Source of the DNA: Moniliophthora roreri
Lineage: Eukaryota > Basidiomycota > Agaricomycetes > Agaricales > Marasmiaceae
DNA length: 64,000 bases
NCBI GenBank assembly: GCA_001466705.2
Contig: LATX02000198.1
Span: forward strand, 186,001 to 250,000
Direction of reading: 5' to 3'
The notes beneath the pieces were generated by a model. It did no database searches, had not been told where the DNA came from, and saw nothing but the letters and a program-made list of their open reading frames with translations. A program made the translations under genes and the position numbers. Position 1 is the first letter of the stretch. The number at the start of each line of letters is the position of its first letter. Positions 23,275-35,354 of this stretch are shown piece after piece.

Positions 23275-24325
23275 CATATGTATGCAAGTAGAAGGATCTC
23301 ATGTAATCCCTCTTCCTACTGCTTCTTTCTTATCTATATAAAGGATCATAGAGCCTGGGTCCAAATTCCCTTCAATCTCATCTGGGTGTCCATTTAATTT
23401 CACATAAACACACCTTAGGTTTTCAGATTGTGATGCTACTATAATCACTTTATTTCTCTGGTCTTCTGATATATTATTCAAATATGTGTCTATCACATCT
23501 CTTTGCACAACAGTCCCTGCTGGCATTCCATTCTGTTCTACTTCCAGGACTTCCAAAAAGGTCTGTGCTAGTTCTTCATCTGCTTTAACAATACTTTCAA
23601 CATCAATCACAAAATCTGCTTTATCCAGATCCTTCAGTATTTCATTGCTCAAGGCTAATGCCTGTGCTCTGGGTAACTGTTCATAAAACTCTTTTGCTGA
23701 TCTCTGCTTAACATTTCTAAATCTGCACTTTCTAGCCAAAAGCTTCCTTTCTGCTGGCAAAATTTTCAACATTTCTCCCAACAGTATATTCACTTCCAAC
23801 TTTAAATATTTCTCTAGTATTCCTTCTTCAGCTGTCATTGTTGTCAAGTCAATTGAATTATCTCTTTTTCCTAAGATCTCTTTATTCTTTTGTTCTAATT
23901 GCTTCAAATGTGAAGTGCCTCTTTCTATTGCCTGATTTTTAGGTAGGGGAGCCCTCTCTATTGGCTCTACCTTATCAAATGGTCTTTCTTTATCTGGTTC
24001 ATTAAACCTCACTGTCTTTTGTACTTTATCATTATTTTCACTAGCATTGATAGCTAACCCATCATTTTCCAATGTATCAGCCATTGGGTCAATATACTTT
24101 TTCTTTTCTGATTGCTTCATTTTAGATATGTCAATCTGTGGTATCAATCTCTTTGGGTTACCCTCAGGGGCACTATTATTGGCTATTCTTGAATTAACCA
24201 GCCCCACCCATCCTTGGGTCTGCTAGTTTTTTGACTGCATATCAGTTGCAGGCTTCATCTTTTCTGCCAACAATGTCACTAACCTATCCAGGTCCATCCC
24301 CTCTTGAGGTTGAACTACTCCTGAA
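22824..24325 (-). pseudogene. G1 gag-like region and aspartic protease
   Basis: One frame from about 24325 to 22888. It starts GMDLDRLVTLLAEKMKPA, runs through a charged, Lys/Glu-rich region, and reaches a retropepsin-like domain with NLDPGSMILYIDKK in place of the usual D-S/T-G, followed by IHMQSANGSLQKTLGLARN and YQLLIGRPFESL, which are typical of this gypsy lineage. TGA near 23299 and TAG near 24225 interrupt it. Downstream (KMDESGECIVE) the frame rejoins ETYAMPNRNI at 14028 once G2 is removed. Protease would cleave the Gag-Pol precursor. Confidence 0.7.
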
Positions 24326-26283
24326 ACCTGTAGGGAACCTAACTATGGCCCAATGAACACATTGGCTAGTTAACCAAGCTCTCAGAGTGCTATCAATGGG
24401 ATTTTAATTTCTATTTTAACTTTCTATGACATCTGCAAAGTGCAACATGCAGTCAAACAGTACAGAGGTACTTAGAGGAGACATCAAAACAGAAAGACAA
24501 GTTAGAACAGGAACAATCAAAGAACAATTATCCTCTGAAGTCAATATACAGATCAAAGTCAAAGCAGACCATCTCTTAATAAAGAGTTCAAAGGTGGCAA
24601 AACAATATAAAATAAACTAACTAGGTACAAAGCCATCTCAGAAAGAAGGAAATCACTTCCAAAGGACCTCTACTACCTACAGACAGATACAATGAGACAT
24701 ACAAAGAATATCTAATGCATAAGAAGTCCTTGTCAAAGGTGTTACATTACTTGTGCAGCAACAACAACAACTCAACACTATAGTGATGTAGTAATGTCAA
24801 GTTATCAAGGTTCAAGTTTGAGTTCATCCGTTGACTTAGACACAAGTTGAATTAACTAGGTCAAGCTGAGGAGCTATGACCCAAGTTGTACCCACTTAAA
24901 TACAACTGATTGTATCTACTTGTTGTTATATATGGAACATCAAAGAATGTCGTAGAAAGGTCTTTTACTAAGCTGGAGAGAATGAGATAGAAGGAGAAAG
25001 AACAAAATGAGTAAGCATGGAAATAAATAGAATCTGATAGAAGCTGACTTAAGCATAGGAGAAGAATATAGAACATTGAAGAAGAATAATAAATACAAAG
25101 ATATCAAAAGGGGAGCTGGGAAAGTGGATATGTCCAGATGTTAAGAAGAAGCATAAAATGGGCAGTGAATAGAAGGAATAGAAGTACAAGTATGAGCATC
25201 AAGATGGATGTGAGCATCTAAGAGTAGAAATTGTAACAAAAGGAAATAGAAGCAGTAACAGCAAGTTCTGACCTTGGAAACTTTGGCATCTAGACCTCTG
25301 TCAATGTACAGATGCTAGAAAAAGAGAAATGCTGTAAGAAACAGGACAGATACAACCATCTGCTCATAGATACCTGACTTAGAAAAGAGAAAAATACAAA
25401 TTATAGAGTCCTGAACGCCTGGAGACGTAGATACCCATGCAGATATGTTTGGATACCCTAGTGGCCAGACTCTGTGACATCTGAATATTCCCTCTTTTAG
25501 CATCTCAGTCACTCATTTATTATTTCCTGGATTATCAGACATTATTTATATTTTTCTGTAGATATATTACATGGACTGTATATAAGGACAGCTAGATATT
25601 TGTATATACTAAAGTAACTCTGCCTCCTCTGATTGTGAATACATGACAAGTTTGTTTAGTGTATAGATTTGTGTGCTGTTCCAGTTTTGCTTCCTCACTT
25701 CAGGCCCTGGAGATTGGTCCTGAGTGACTCCAGAGAGATAGACATCTAATAACAAACTTGTGTTGTAAGAGATAAGAGTAACATCTTGAGTGCATAATAG
25801 CACTTTTCTAAGAGACACTTTACACCAAGAAGGAGCCTTGGGCACTTGGAGTGTGGCCTGTGTTGGGTATCAGGTTGTGACACACTTAGAGTCTTAGCAA
25901 GGGGTGTGCCTGTGCTAAGCTCTTTGTAGAAATTGATCTAGGACCTTTTCCAGTATGCTGAGTGCTGTAGTTGTCTTAAAGAAGTCTGGAACTCCATAGA
26001 GTCAGACTATATTGGCTACCAAGTCTTTGTATGGGACTGTAGCTCTTGTGTTCTTTGTGTTTTGTGTGTATTGTGAAATAAACCCATTTTAAAACCCATC
26101 TATACTCCTTTGGAGGTGAACACTTTGAAGTAGAACACTTCAATAAGAGAGAATTAACATAGCTAAGAGTTTTGTTGGCATTCTAAGTGCAGCAACTCTG
26201 ATAACATCAATCTACACTTGCACAACAACCTGAGTTAGACTTTTGGGAGGTTATCTTTCCACTAGTCTTATCTTAGACAAATT
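24326..26283. mobile_element. Repeat R, copy 1 (5'-truncated, hit by a solo LTR)
   Basis: Aligns with 29727-31237 over about 1.5 kb, apart from a 499-bp solo LTR at 24740. It starts abruptly at the G1 gag end and ends (GACAAATT) just before the second G1 copy. It contains a TATA-like GTATATAAGGACAG near 25577 and a GT-rich tract near 26050, so it could be a promoter-bearing LTR or leader belonging to G1. No coding frame is convincing. Class unresolved. Confidence 0.55.
24740..25238. mobile_element. Solo LTR related to the G2 LTR, with perfect target duplication
   Basis: Begins TGTTACATTACTTGTGCAGC and ends GTAACA, resembling the G2 LTR at its start, in its AGTT..GAGTT blocks and in the AAGGGG(A/G)GCTGGG segment. 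It is flanked on both sides by AAAGG. The matching place in R copy 2 (about 30158-30166) has the uninterrupted empty site. It is a remnant of LTR-LTR recombination of a G2-like element. Confidence 0.85.
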
Positions 26284-26288
26284 ATCAG

Positions 26289-29258
26289 TACAAAGAATAT
26301 TTGTATGAGAAGAATGACTGGCTGCCTACAGTAAAGATGTTTGATGTAATAAAAACTAGAGATGATGCATTGAGTGATATATATGATGTATTTTGAAAAT
26401 ACAAACTGGTGGATAAAAAAGTTCACCCAGTGAAGGCAACATTACCACAGGAATTTCATGTAAAGAGACAGATTATTAGGGATCCATTAGAAGGAATACC
26501 CATACTTCCAGTAGATCCACCAGAGTTTACTCCTGGAGAGAGATATACTCAAGAAAGAAAGGATATTATTGATAAGAATCACCCAGAGGGATTTCTATAG
26601 TTAGAAGAAAGAAAATTGTTACATGAATTGATGAAATTACAAGAGATGGCATTTGCATGGAATGCAGTAGAGGGAGGAAATTTTAGAACCAATTTCTTTC
26701 CACCAGTAAAGTTCCCAGTATTACCACATGTGCCATGGGTAGAGAGAAATATTCCCATTCCACCAGGTATATACAAGGAAGTTTGTGGAATAATAAAGGA
26801 CAAGATAGATGCAGGAGTATATGAACCATCTAGTTTATCATATTGATTGAAGTGGTTCTGTGTATTAAAGAAAGATGGGAAAAGTTTGAGGATAGTGCAT
26901 AGCTTGGAGCCATTGAACAAAGTGACAATTCAGTACTCAGGCATACTACCTGTGATAGCTGAAGTAGCAAGTTATTTTTCAGGCAGAGCTTGTATAGGAC
27001 TCTTAGACATATGGGTTGGACATGATGAGAGATTAATAGATGAAGACTCAAGAGATTTGACAACATTTCAGACACTGTTTGGACCACATCAGTTGGTAAA
27101 GTTGCCAATGGGATGGACCAATTCAGTACCAATATTTCATAATGATGTTTGTTATATATTTAGAGATGAGATACCAGAGATTACAATGCCATACATTGAT
27201 GATGTATTGGCAAGGGGTCCAGCATCTCAGTACAAATTAGAAGATGGAAGTTTTGAAACCATACCAGAGAACCCAGGAATTAGAAAATTTGTATGGGAGC
27301 ATATGAATAATATAAACAGATTGATGCAGAGACTGAAGTATGTGGGAGGAACATTTTCAGGCCCTAAAGCATTTATAGGTTTAGAGAAGGGAGTAGTATT
27401 AGGTTTTCAAGTAGAACCAGAGGGTCAAGAGATAAATGAGAAATTTGCAAAGGTAGTATTGGATTGGGATCCAAACACCTTTGAATCAAAGACAGATGTG
27501 AAGTTGTTATTGGGTACAGCAGTACAGATGCATACTTTTATTAAGGACTATGCAAAAATAACAAGACCATTGAGTAAGATAACTGGAGAAAATGCAATCT
27601 TCCAAATGGGAGAAGAAGAGAAACAAGCAGTTAGAAATCTGCAAGAAGCTATTAGGAATGCACCTTGCTTGAAACCAGTAGATTATGGGAAACCATTAAT
27701 ATTAGCAGNATGGACCAATTCAGTACCAATATTTCATAATGATGTTTGTTATATATTTAGAGATAAGATACCAGAGATTACAATGCCATACATGGATGAT
27801 GTATTGGCAAGGGGTCCAGCATCTCAGTACAAATTAGAAGATGGAAGTTTTGAAACCATACCAGAGAACCCAGGAATTAGAAATTTTGTATGGGGAGCAT
27901 ATGAATAATATGAACAGATTGATGCAGAGACTGAAATATGTTGGAGGAACATTTTCAGGTCCCAAAGCATTTATATATTTAGAAAGGGGTGTGGTATTAG
28001 GTTTTCAAGTAGAACCAGAGGGTCAAAAGATAAATGAAAAATTTGCAAAGGTAGTATTGGATTGGGACCCAAACACCTTTGAATCAAAGACAGATGTAAA
28101 GTCGTTATTGGGTACAGCAGTGCAGATGCATACTTTTATTAAGGACTATACAAAGGTAACAAGACTATTGAATAAGATAACTGGAGCAAATGCGATATTC
28201 CAAATGGGAGAAGAGAAACAAGCAGCTAGAAATCTGCAAGAAGCTATTAGGAATGCACCTTGCTTGAAGCCAGTAGATTATGGGAAACCATTAATATTAG
28301 CTGTTGATATGTCATGGCAAGCAGTGGGCTTCTACTTGTATCAACAAGATGAAAACAATTCAAAGAGGAAATATTTTAACTATTTTGGATCAGTTGGTCT
28401 GAATGAGAGAGAAGTAAGATTTTCACAGCCCAAGAGGGAGCTGTATGGATTAAAGATGGCTTTAGAAGCTACATATTATACAACATATGGTTGTAGGGTG
28501 TTGATAGTGGAAACAGATGCTAGTTATATTAAGAGAATGCTAGATAATCCAAGTGCAGGCTCTAATGCAACTATCAACCATTGGATTGAAGCTATCAGAA
28601 AATATCACTTTGAATTAGTGCACATAAAAGGAATTTAGCATGGACCAGATGGTTTATCTAGACCATCTGAAAATGAAGAAGATTATTTAGATAATGATGA
28701 TGGAGAATCTGTGAAATTTAAGATGGGAGAGAATGAAACTAATCCACCCTATCCTTTTGAAGATTTCAGGGAAGAGATTGATACTAGAGGAGGTTATTAT
28801 TTAGAAAGAGCAGTATGTGTGGAGGATTTTACACAAGATTTAGAGGCGGCAGCAGATGAAATGAGGATGAATAATTTGGTTTTGGAATGGCAGATATATG
28901 AGTCATTCACACAGATCAAAATATTTCTGCCTGCATTAACAGCTGAATGGCAAGAACAGAATCCTTATATGGAATCTCACCATACAGTGCTAGGGAAAAA
29001 GTTGGATGAAGCCTTGCTAGATATAATCAGTTATCTGACAAATGAAGATTGGATTAAACAAAGAGATTTAGACAAGGATGATGAGAAATTTATAAGGAAA
29101 CAGGCTCAGAGATTCTTTGTGGACAAAGAAGGGAGACTGTATAGAAGAAATGAAGAATTAGAAGAACAGCACAAGCTGGTAGTCTTGAAGGACAAAAGAA
29201 TGTGGATGATGTCAGCAGTGCATGATTATGTGGGTCACAAAGGAATGTTTGCAACTGA
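26289..29258 (+). pseudogene. Second G1 copy: RT, RNase H, integrase finger (partial)
   Basis: Same protein as the - strand G1: PEFTPGERYTQERKDI, RT with KLPMGWTNS and MPYIDD, RNase H (AVDMSWQAVGFYLYQ, ETDASYIKRML), then the integrase finger start (HDYVGHKGMFATEQL), where it breaks off into S2 sequence at 29258. An n at 27709 joins two related but not identical pieces: 27111-27708 and 27710-28307 cover the same RT segment with several substitutions (DEIPE/DKIPE, YIDD/YMDD). Stops include TGA at about 26843 and TAG near 26598. The integrase core and 3' end are missing. Confidence 0.75.
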
Positions 29259-29486
29259 GCAACTTTGCCTATTTGTTCATCTTGGATAGCAACTTTGAAG
29301 AGACAGATACAATTGACCTCTTTAAGACTCTTAGAGGAGACCTGGTATTGGCCAATGTAGAAATGAATATTGTGTTCCAAGGAAGAGAGTTCAGCATAAA
29401 GAAAGTTGGCAACTGACAAGAGGACTTTGGAGGTGGCTTTTTCCAGGTCGAGGAATGAAATCAATGCTGATTTATTAGCAATCGAT

Positions 29487-31237
29487 AATATGTCAAACCT
29501 AGAAAAGACCCACTTTTATTCATTTTACACTACTTTTGAATTGGAACACTTTAATATGACACAAGAATACAGGTAATAAGGACTAGAGTGAGCCCAGTCT
29601 GCTAGTCATTGCCTTAGAGAAGCTATGGTACCTTGGAAAGTACAAAGAGCTATATGATACACTATACAGAGGTATTGAAGCTGTACTTTCTGACTTATCT
29701 ATGTATCAGATCCAAAATGGATCACTCCCAAAACCTGTAGAGAACCTAACTATGGCCCAATGAACACATTGGCTAGTTAACAAAGCTCTTGAAGTGCTAT
29801 CAATGGGATTTTAATTTCTATTTTACTTTTCTATGACATCTGCAAAGTGCAACCTGCAGTCAAACAGTACAGAGGTACTTAGAGGAGACATCAAAACAGA
29901 AAGACAACTTAGAACAGGAATGATTACCAAACGATCTTCCTCCGAAGCCAATATACAGATCAAAGTCAAAGCAGGCAATCTCTAAATAAAAAGTGCACCA
30001 GTGGCTAAACAATATGAGATAGACTAACTAGGTACAAAGTCATCTCGGAAAGAAGGAAATCACTTCCAAAGGACATCTACTACCTATAGACATATACAAC
30101 AAGATGTAGAAGAATATCTAACGCATAAGAAGTCCTAAATAAGACCAAGTGTACATTGTCGAAGGAGATAGGAACAGTAACAGCATGTTCCAACCTTGGA
30201 AACTTTGGCATCTAGGCTTCTGCCAATGTGTGAATACTAGAAAGGGAAATGCTGTAAAGAGATGGAATGGATACAGCCATCTGCTCATAGATACCCAACT
30301 TAGAAAAGAGAAAATACAAATTATAGAGTTCAGAACACCTGGAGACATAGATACCTGCATGGATATGGTCAGATACTCTAGTGGCCAGACTCCGTGACAT
30401 CTGAATACTCCCTCTTTTAGTATCTCAGTCACTTATTTATCATTTCCTGAATTATCAGACATTATTTATATTTTTCTGTAGATATATTCCTTGGACCGTA
30501 TATAAGGACAGCTAGATATTCATAGATAAACAAGTAACTCTGCCCCCTCTGATTGTGAATACATGAAGAGTTTGTTTGGTGTATAAATTTGTGTGCCATT
30601 CCAGTTTTGCTTCCTTACTTCAGGCCCTGGAGATTGGTCCTGAGTGACTCCAGAGAGATAGAATCTGATAACGAACTTGCATCATAAGAGACTAAGAATA
30701 ACATCTTAAGTGCATTGTAGCACTTTTCTAAGAGACACTTTACACCAAGAAGGAGCCTTGAGCACTTGGAGTGTGGCCTGTGTTGGGTATCAGGTTGTGA
30801 CACACTTAGAGTCTTAGCAAGGGGTGTGCCTGTGCTAAGCTCTTTGTAGAAGTTGGTCTAGAACCTTTTCCAGTACACTGTGTGCTGTAGTTGTCTTAAG
30901 GAAGTCTTGAACTCCATAGGGTCAGACTATATTGGCTATTGAGTCTTTGTATGGGACTGTAGCTCTTGTGTTTGTGCTTTGTGCACTGTGTTCTTCATGT
31001 TTTGTATGTGTGTGTTTGTGATATAAACTCTTTTAAAACCATATATACTCCTCTGGAGGTGAACACTTTGAAGTAGATTACTTCAATAAGAGAGAATCAA
31101 CCAAGCTAAGAGTTTTGTTGGCATTCTAAGTGCAGCAACTCTGATCACAACGATTCACCCTTGCACAACAATCTGAGTTAGACTTTTTGGAGGTTATCTT
31201 TTGGGTAGTTTTCCACTAGTCTTATCTTGGACAAATT
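29487..31237. mobile_element. Repeat R, copy 2, inserted in S2
   Basis: 1751 bp flanked by ATCGAT on both sides (29481-29486 and 31238-31243). The S1 exon shows the uninterrupted site as ATTGAT. The ends are weak inverted repeats: AATATGTCAAAC on the left, and AATTTGTCCAAG as the reverse complement of the right end. It contains GTATATAAGGACAG near 30500 and a TG-rich tract near 31010. No coding frame is persuasive. It may be a DNA element, or a deletion derivative or solo LTR of a retroelement. Confidence 0.6.
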
Positions 31238-31663
31238 ATCGATTCAAATGCAAGGGCACAGAGTGCTTGTTTGTCCAAATGAGAGATAATATTAACATCT
31301 ATAAACAATAATGAGAAAGAGAATGACTTGCCAGTTGTTTCTTAGTGACAATCCACAACTAACAAAGAGACCTTACTCTTCTTGGAAGCAGAAGTAGTCG
31401 GTTTGGCCTCAGGAGCAGTGGAGGTAGCCTATTAAGAGAAAATATTAAGAAGCCAAGGAGTTAAATAGAGTGAGGGAAGGAGGATTGACATCAAGAGATT
31501 TACTCAGAACCTTCTTGTTCTTTTCCTTTTTATTCACCTTGAAGAAAAGGAATAGTTAGAAAAAGAGAAAACTTGATAATAATATGGAAGGACATACAGC
31601 ATTATTTTTAGAGAAGTGGACTTTCTGTGCAGGATTGTTCATGAAACCAGACTTAGGAGCATN

Positions 31664-34278
31664 ATGAAATGAGGATGAATAATTTGGTTTTGGAATGGCA
31701 GATATATGAGTCATTCACACAGATCAAAATATTTCTGCCTGCATTAACAGCTGAATGGCAAGAACAGAATCCTTATATGGAATCTCACCATACAGTGCTA
31801 GGGAAAAAGTTGGATGAAGCCTTGCTAGATATAATCAGTTATCTGACAAATGAAGATTGGATTAAACAAAGAGATTTAGACAAGGATGATGAGAAATTTA
31901 TAAGGAAACAGGCTCAGAGATTCTTTGTGGACAAAGAAGGGAGACTGTATAGAAGAAATGAAGAATTAGAAGAACAGCACAAGCTGGTAGTCTTGAAGGA
32001 CAAAAGAATGTGGATGATGTCAGCAGTGCATGATTATGTGGGTCACAAAGGAATGTTTGCAACTGAGCAACTTTGCCTATTTGTTCATCTTGGATAGCAA
32101 CTTTGAAGAGACAGATACAATTGACCTCTTTAAGACTCTTAGAGGAGACCTGGTATTGGCCAATGTAGAAATGAATATTGTGTTCCAAGGAAGAGAGTTC
32201 AGCATAAAGAAAGTTGGCAACTGACAAGAGGACTTTGGAGGTGGCTTTTTCCAGGTCGAGGAATGAAATCAATGCTGATTTATTAGCAATCGATAATATG
32301 TCAAACCTAGAAAAGACCCACTTTTATTCATTTTACACTACTTTTGAATTGGAACACTTTAATATGACACAAGAATACAGGTAATAAGGACTAGAGTGAG
32401 CCCAGTCTGCTAGTCATTGCCTTAGAGAAGCTATGGTACCTTGGAAAGTACAAAGAGCTATATGATACACTATACAGAGGTATTGAAGCTGTACTTTCTG
32501 ACTTATCTATGTATCAGATCCAAAATGGATCACTCCCAAAACCTGTAGAGAACCTAACTATGGCCCAATGAACACATTGGCTAGTTAACAAAGCTCTTGA
32601 AGTGCTATCAATGGGATTTTAATTTCTATTTTACTTTTCTATGACATCTGCAAAGTGCAACCTGCAGTCAAACAGTACAGAGGTACTTAGAGGAGACATC
32701 AAAACAGAAAGACAACTTAGAACAGGAATGATTACCAAACGATCTTCCTCCGAAGCCAATATACAGATCAAAGTCAAAGCAGGCAATCTCTAAATAAAAA
32801 GTGCACCAGTGGCTAAACAATATGAGATAGACTAACTAGGTACAAAGTCATCTCGGAAAGAAGGAAATCACTTCCAAAGGACATCTACTACCTATAGACA
32901 TATACAACAAGATGTAGAAGAATATCTAACGCATAAGAAGTCCTAAATAAGACCAAGTGTACATTGTCGAAGGAGATAGGAACAGTAACAGCATGTTCCA
33001 ACCTTGGAAACTTTGGCATCTAGGCTTCTGCCAATGTGTGAATACTAGAAAGGGAAATGCTGTAAAGAGATGGAATGGATACAGCCATCTGCTCATAGAT
33101 ACCCAACTTAGAAAAGAGAAAATACAAATTATAGAGTTCAGAACACCTGGAGACATAGATACCTGCATGGATATGGTCAGATACTCTAGTGGCCAGACTC
33201 CGTGACATCTGAATACTCCCTCTTTTAGTATCTCAGTCACTTATTTATCATTTCCTGAATTATCAGACATTATTTATATTTTTCTGTAGATATATTCCTT
33301 GGACCGTATATAAGGACAGCTAGATATTCATAGATAAACAAGTAACTCTGCCCCCTCTGATTGTGAATACATGAAGAGTTTGTTTGGTGTATAAATTTGT
33401 GTGCCATTCCAGTTTTGCTTCCTTACTTCAGGCCCTGGAGATTGGTCCTGAGTGACTCCAGAGAGATAGAATCTGATAACGAACTTGCATCATAAGAGAC
33501 TAAGAATAACATCTTAAGTGCATTGTAGCACTTTTCTAAGAGACACTTTACACCAAGAAGGAGCCTTGAGCACTTGGAGTGTGGCCTGTGTTGGGTATCA
33601 GGTTGTGACACACTTAGAGTCTTAGCAAGGGGTGTGCCTGTGCTAAGCTCTTTGTAGAAGTTGGTCTAGAACCTTTTCCAGTACACTGTGTGCTGTAGTT
33701 GTCTTAAGGAAGTCTTGAACTCCATAGGGTCAGACTATATTGGCTATTGAGTCTTTGTATGGGACTGTAGCTCTTGTGTTTGTGCTTTGTGCACTGTGTT
33801 CTTCATGTTTTGTGTGTGTGTTTGTGATATAAACTCTTTTAAAACCATATATACTCCTCTGGAGGTGAACACCTTGAAGTAGATTACTTCAATAAGAGAG
33901 AATCAACCTAGCTAAGAGTTTTGTTGGCATTCTAAGTGCAGCAACTCTGATCACAACGATCCACACTTGCACAACAACCTGAGTTAGACTTTTTGGAGGT
34001 TATCTTTTGGGTAGTTTTCCACTAGTCTTATCTTGGACAAATTATCGATTCAAATGCAAGGGCACAGAGTGCTTGTTTGTCCAAATGAGAGATAATATTA
34101 ACATCTATAAACAATAATGAGAAAGAGAATGACTTGCCAGTTGTTTCTTAGTGACAATCCACAACTAACAAAGAGACCTTACTCTTCTTGGAAGCAGAAG
34201 TAGTCGGTTTGGCCTCAGGAGCAGTGGAGGTAGCCTATTAAGAGAAAATATTAAGAAGCCAAGGAGTTAAATAGAGTG
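31664..34278. repeat. Redundant copy of 28856-31470
   Basis: Starts right after the n at 31663 with the sequence found at 28856 and follows it for about 2.6 kb, with a 2-bp indel in the TG tract and a few substitutions, up to the n at 34279. It includes duplicate copies of the G1 tail, the S2 exon and R. Probable uncollapsed contig or allele overlap. Confidence 0.8.
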
Positions 34279-34279
34279 N

Positions 34280-35354
34280 AATTTGTGTGCCATTCCAGTT
34301 TTGCTTCCTTACTTCAGGCCCTGGAGATTGGTCCTGAGTGACTCCAGAGAGATAGAATCTGATAACGAACTTGCATCATAAGAGACTAAGAATAACATCT
34401 TAAGTGCATTGTAGCACTTTTCTAAGAGACACTTTACACCAAGAAGGAGCCTTGAGCACTTGGAGTGTGGCCTGTGTTGGGTATCAGGTTGTGACACACT
34501 TAGAGTCTTAGCAAGGGGTGTGCCTGTGCTAAGCTCTTTGTAGAAGTTGGTCTAGAACCTTTTCCAGTACACTGTGTGCTGTAGTTGTCTTAAGGAAGTC
34601 TTGAACTCCATAGGGTCAGACTATATTGGCTATTGAGTCTTTGTATGGGACTGTAGCTCTTGTGTTTGTGCTTTGTGCACTGTGTTCTTCATGTTTTGTA
34701 TGTGTGTGTTTGTGATATAAACTCTTTTAAAACCATATATACTCCTCTGGAGGTGAACACTTTGAAGTAGATTACTTCAATAAGAGAGAATCAACCAAGC
34801 TAAGAGTTTTGTTGGCATTCTAAGTGCAGCAACTCTGATCACAACGATTCACCCTTGCACAACAATCTGAGTTAGACTTTTTGGAGGTTATCTTTTGGGT
34901 AGTTTTCCACTAGTCTTATCTTGGACAAATTATCGATTCAAATGCAAGGGCACAGAGTGCTTGTTTGTCCAAATGAGAGATAATATTAACATCTATAAAC
35001 AATAATGAGAAAGAGAATGACTTGCCAGTTGTTTCTTAGTGACAATCCACAACTAACAAAGAGACCTTACTCTTCTTGGAAGCAGAAGTAGTCGGTTTGG
35101 CCTCAGGAGCAGTGGAGGTAGCCTATTAAGAGAAAATATTAAGAAGCCAAGGAGTTAAATAGAGTGAGGGAAGGAGGATTGACATCAAGAGATTTACTCA
35201 GAACCTTCTTGTTCTTTTCCTTTTTATTCACCTTGAAGAAAAGGAATAGTTAGAAAAAGAGAAAACTTGATAATAATATGGAAGGACATACAGCATTATT
35301 TTTAGAGAAGTGGACTTTCTGTGCAGGATTGTTCATGAAACCAGACTTAGGAGC
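34280..35354. repeat. Redundant copy of 30586-31662
   Basis: Begins after the n at 34279 with the sequence of 30586 (also 33394) and runs to AGGAGCAT, where copy 1 stops at the n at 31663. Only this copy continues into the rest of S2, so it carries the true junction. Confidence 0.8.

Larger units (their letters stand above)
8490..24325 (-). mobile_element. Ty3/gypsy retrotransposon G1, interrupted by two insertions
   Basis: On the - strand the order is gag-like region and protease (24325-22824), linker and reverse transcriptase (14028-12651), RNase H (10940-10098), integrase zinc finger and core (9876-8490). That is the Ty3/gypsy order. G2 (14029-21218, plus its redundant copy to 23274) separates protease from RT. 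The hAT-like element (11011-12650) cuts RT from RNase H. The frame resumes across the G2 insertion when it is removed. No clear LTR pair was found; repeat R starts directly beyond the gag end at 24326. The protein sequence matches the + strand copy at 26.3-29.3 kb. Confidence 0.75.
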
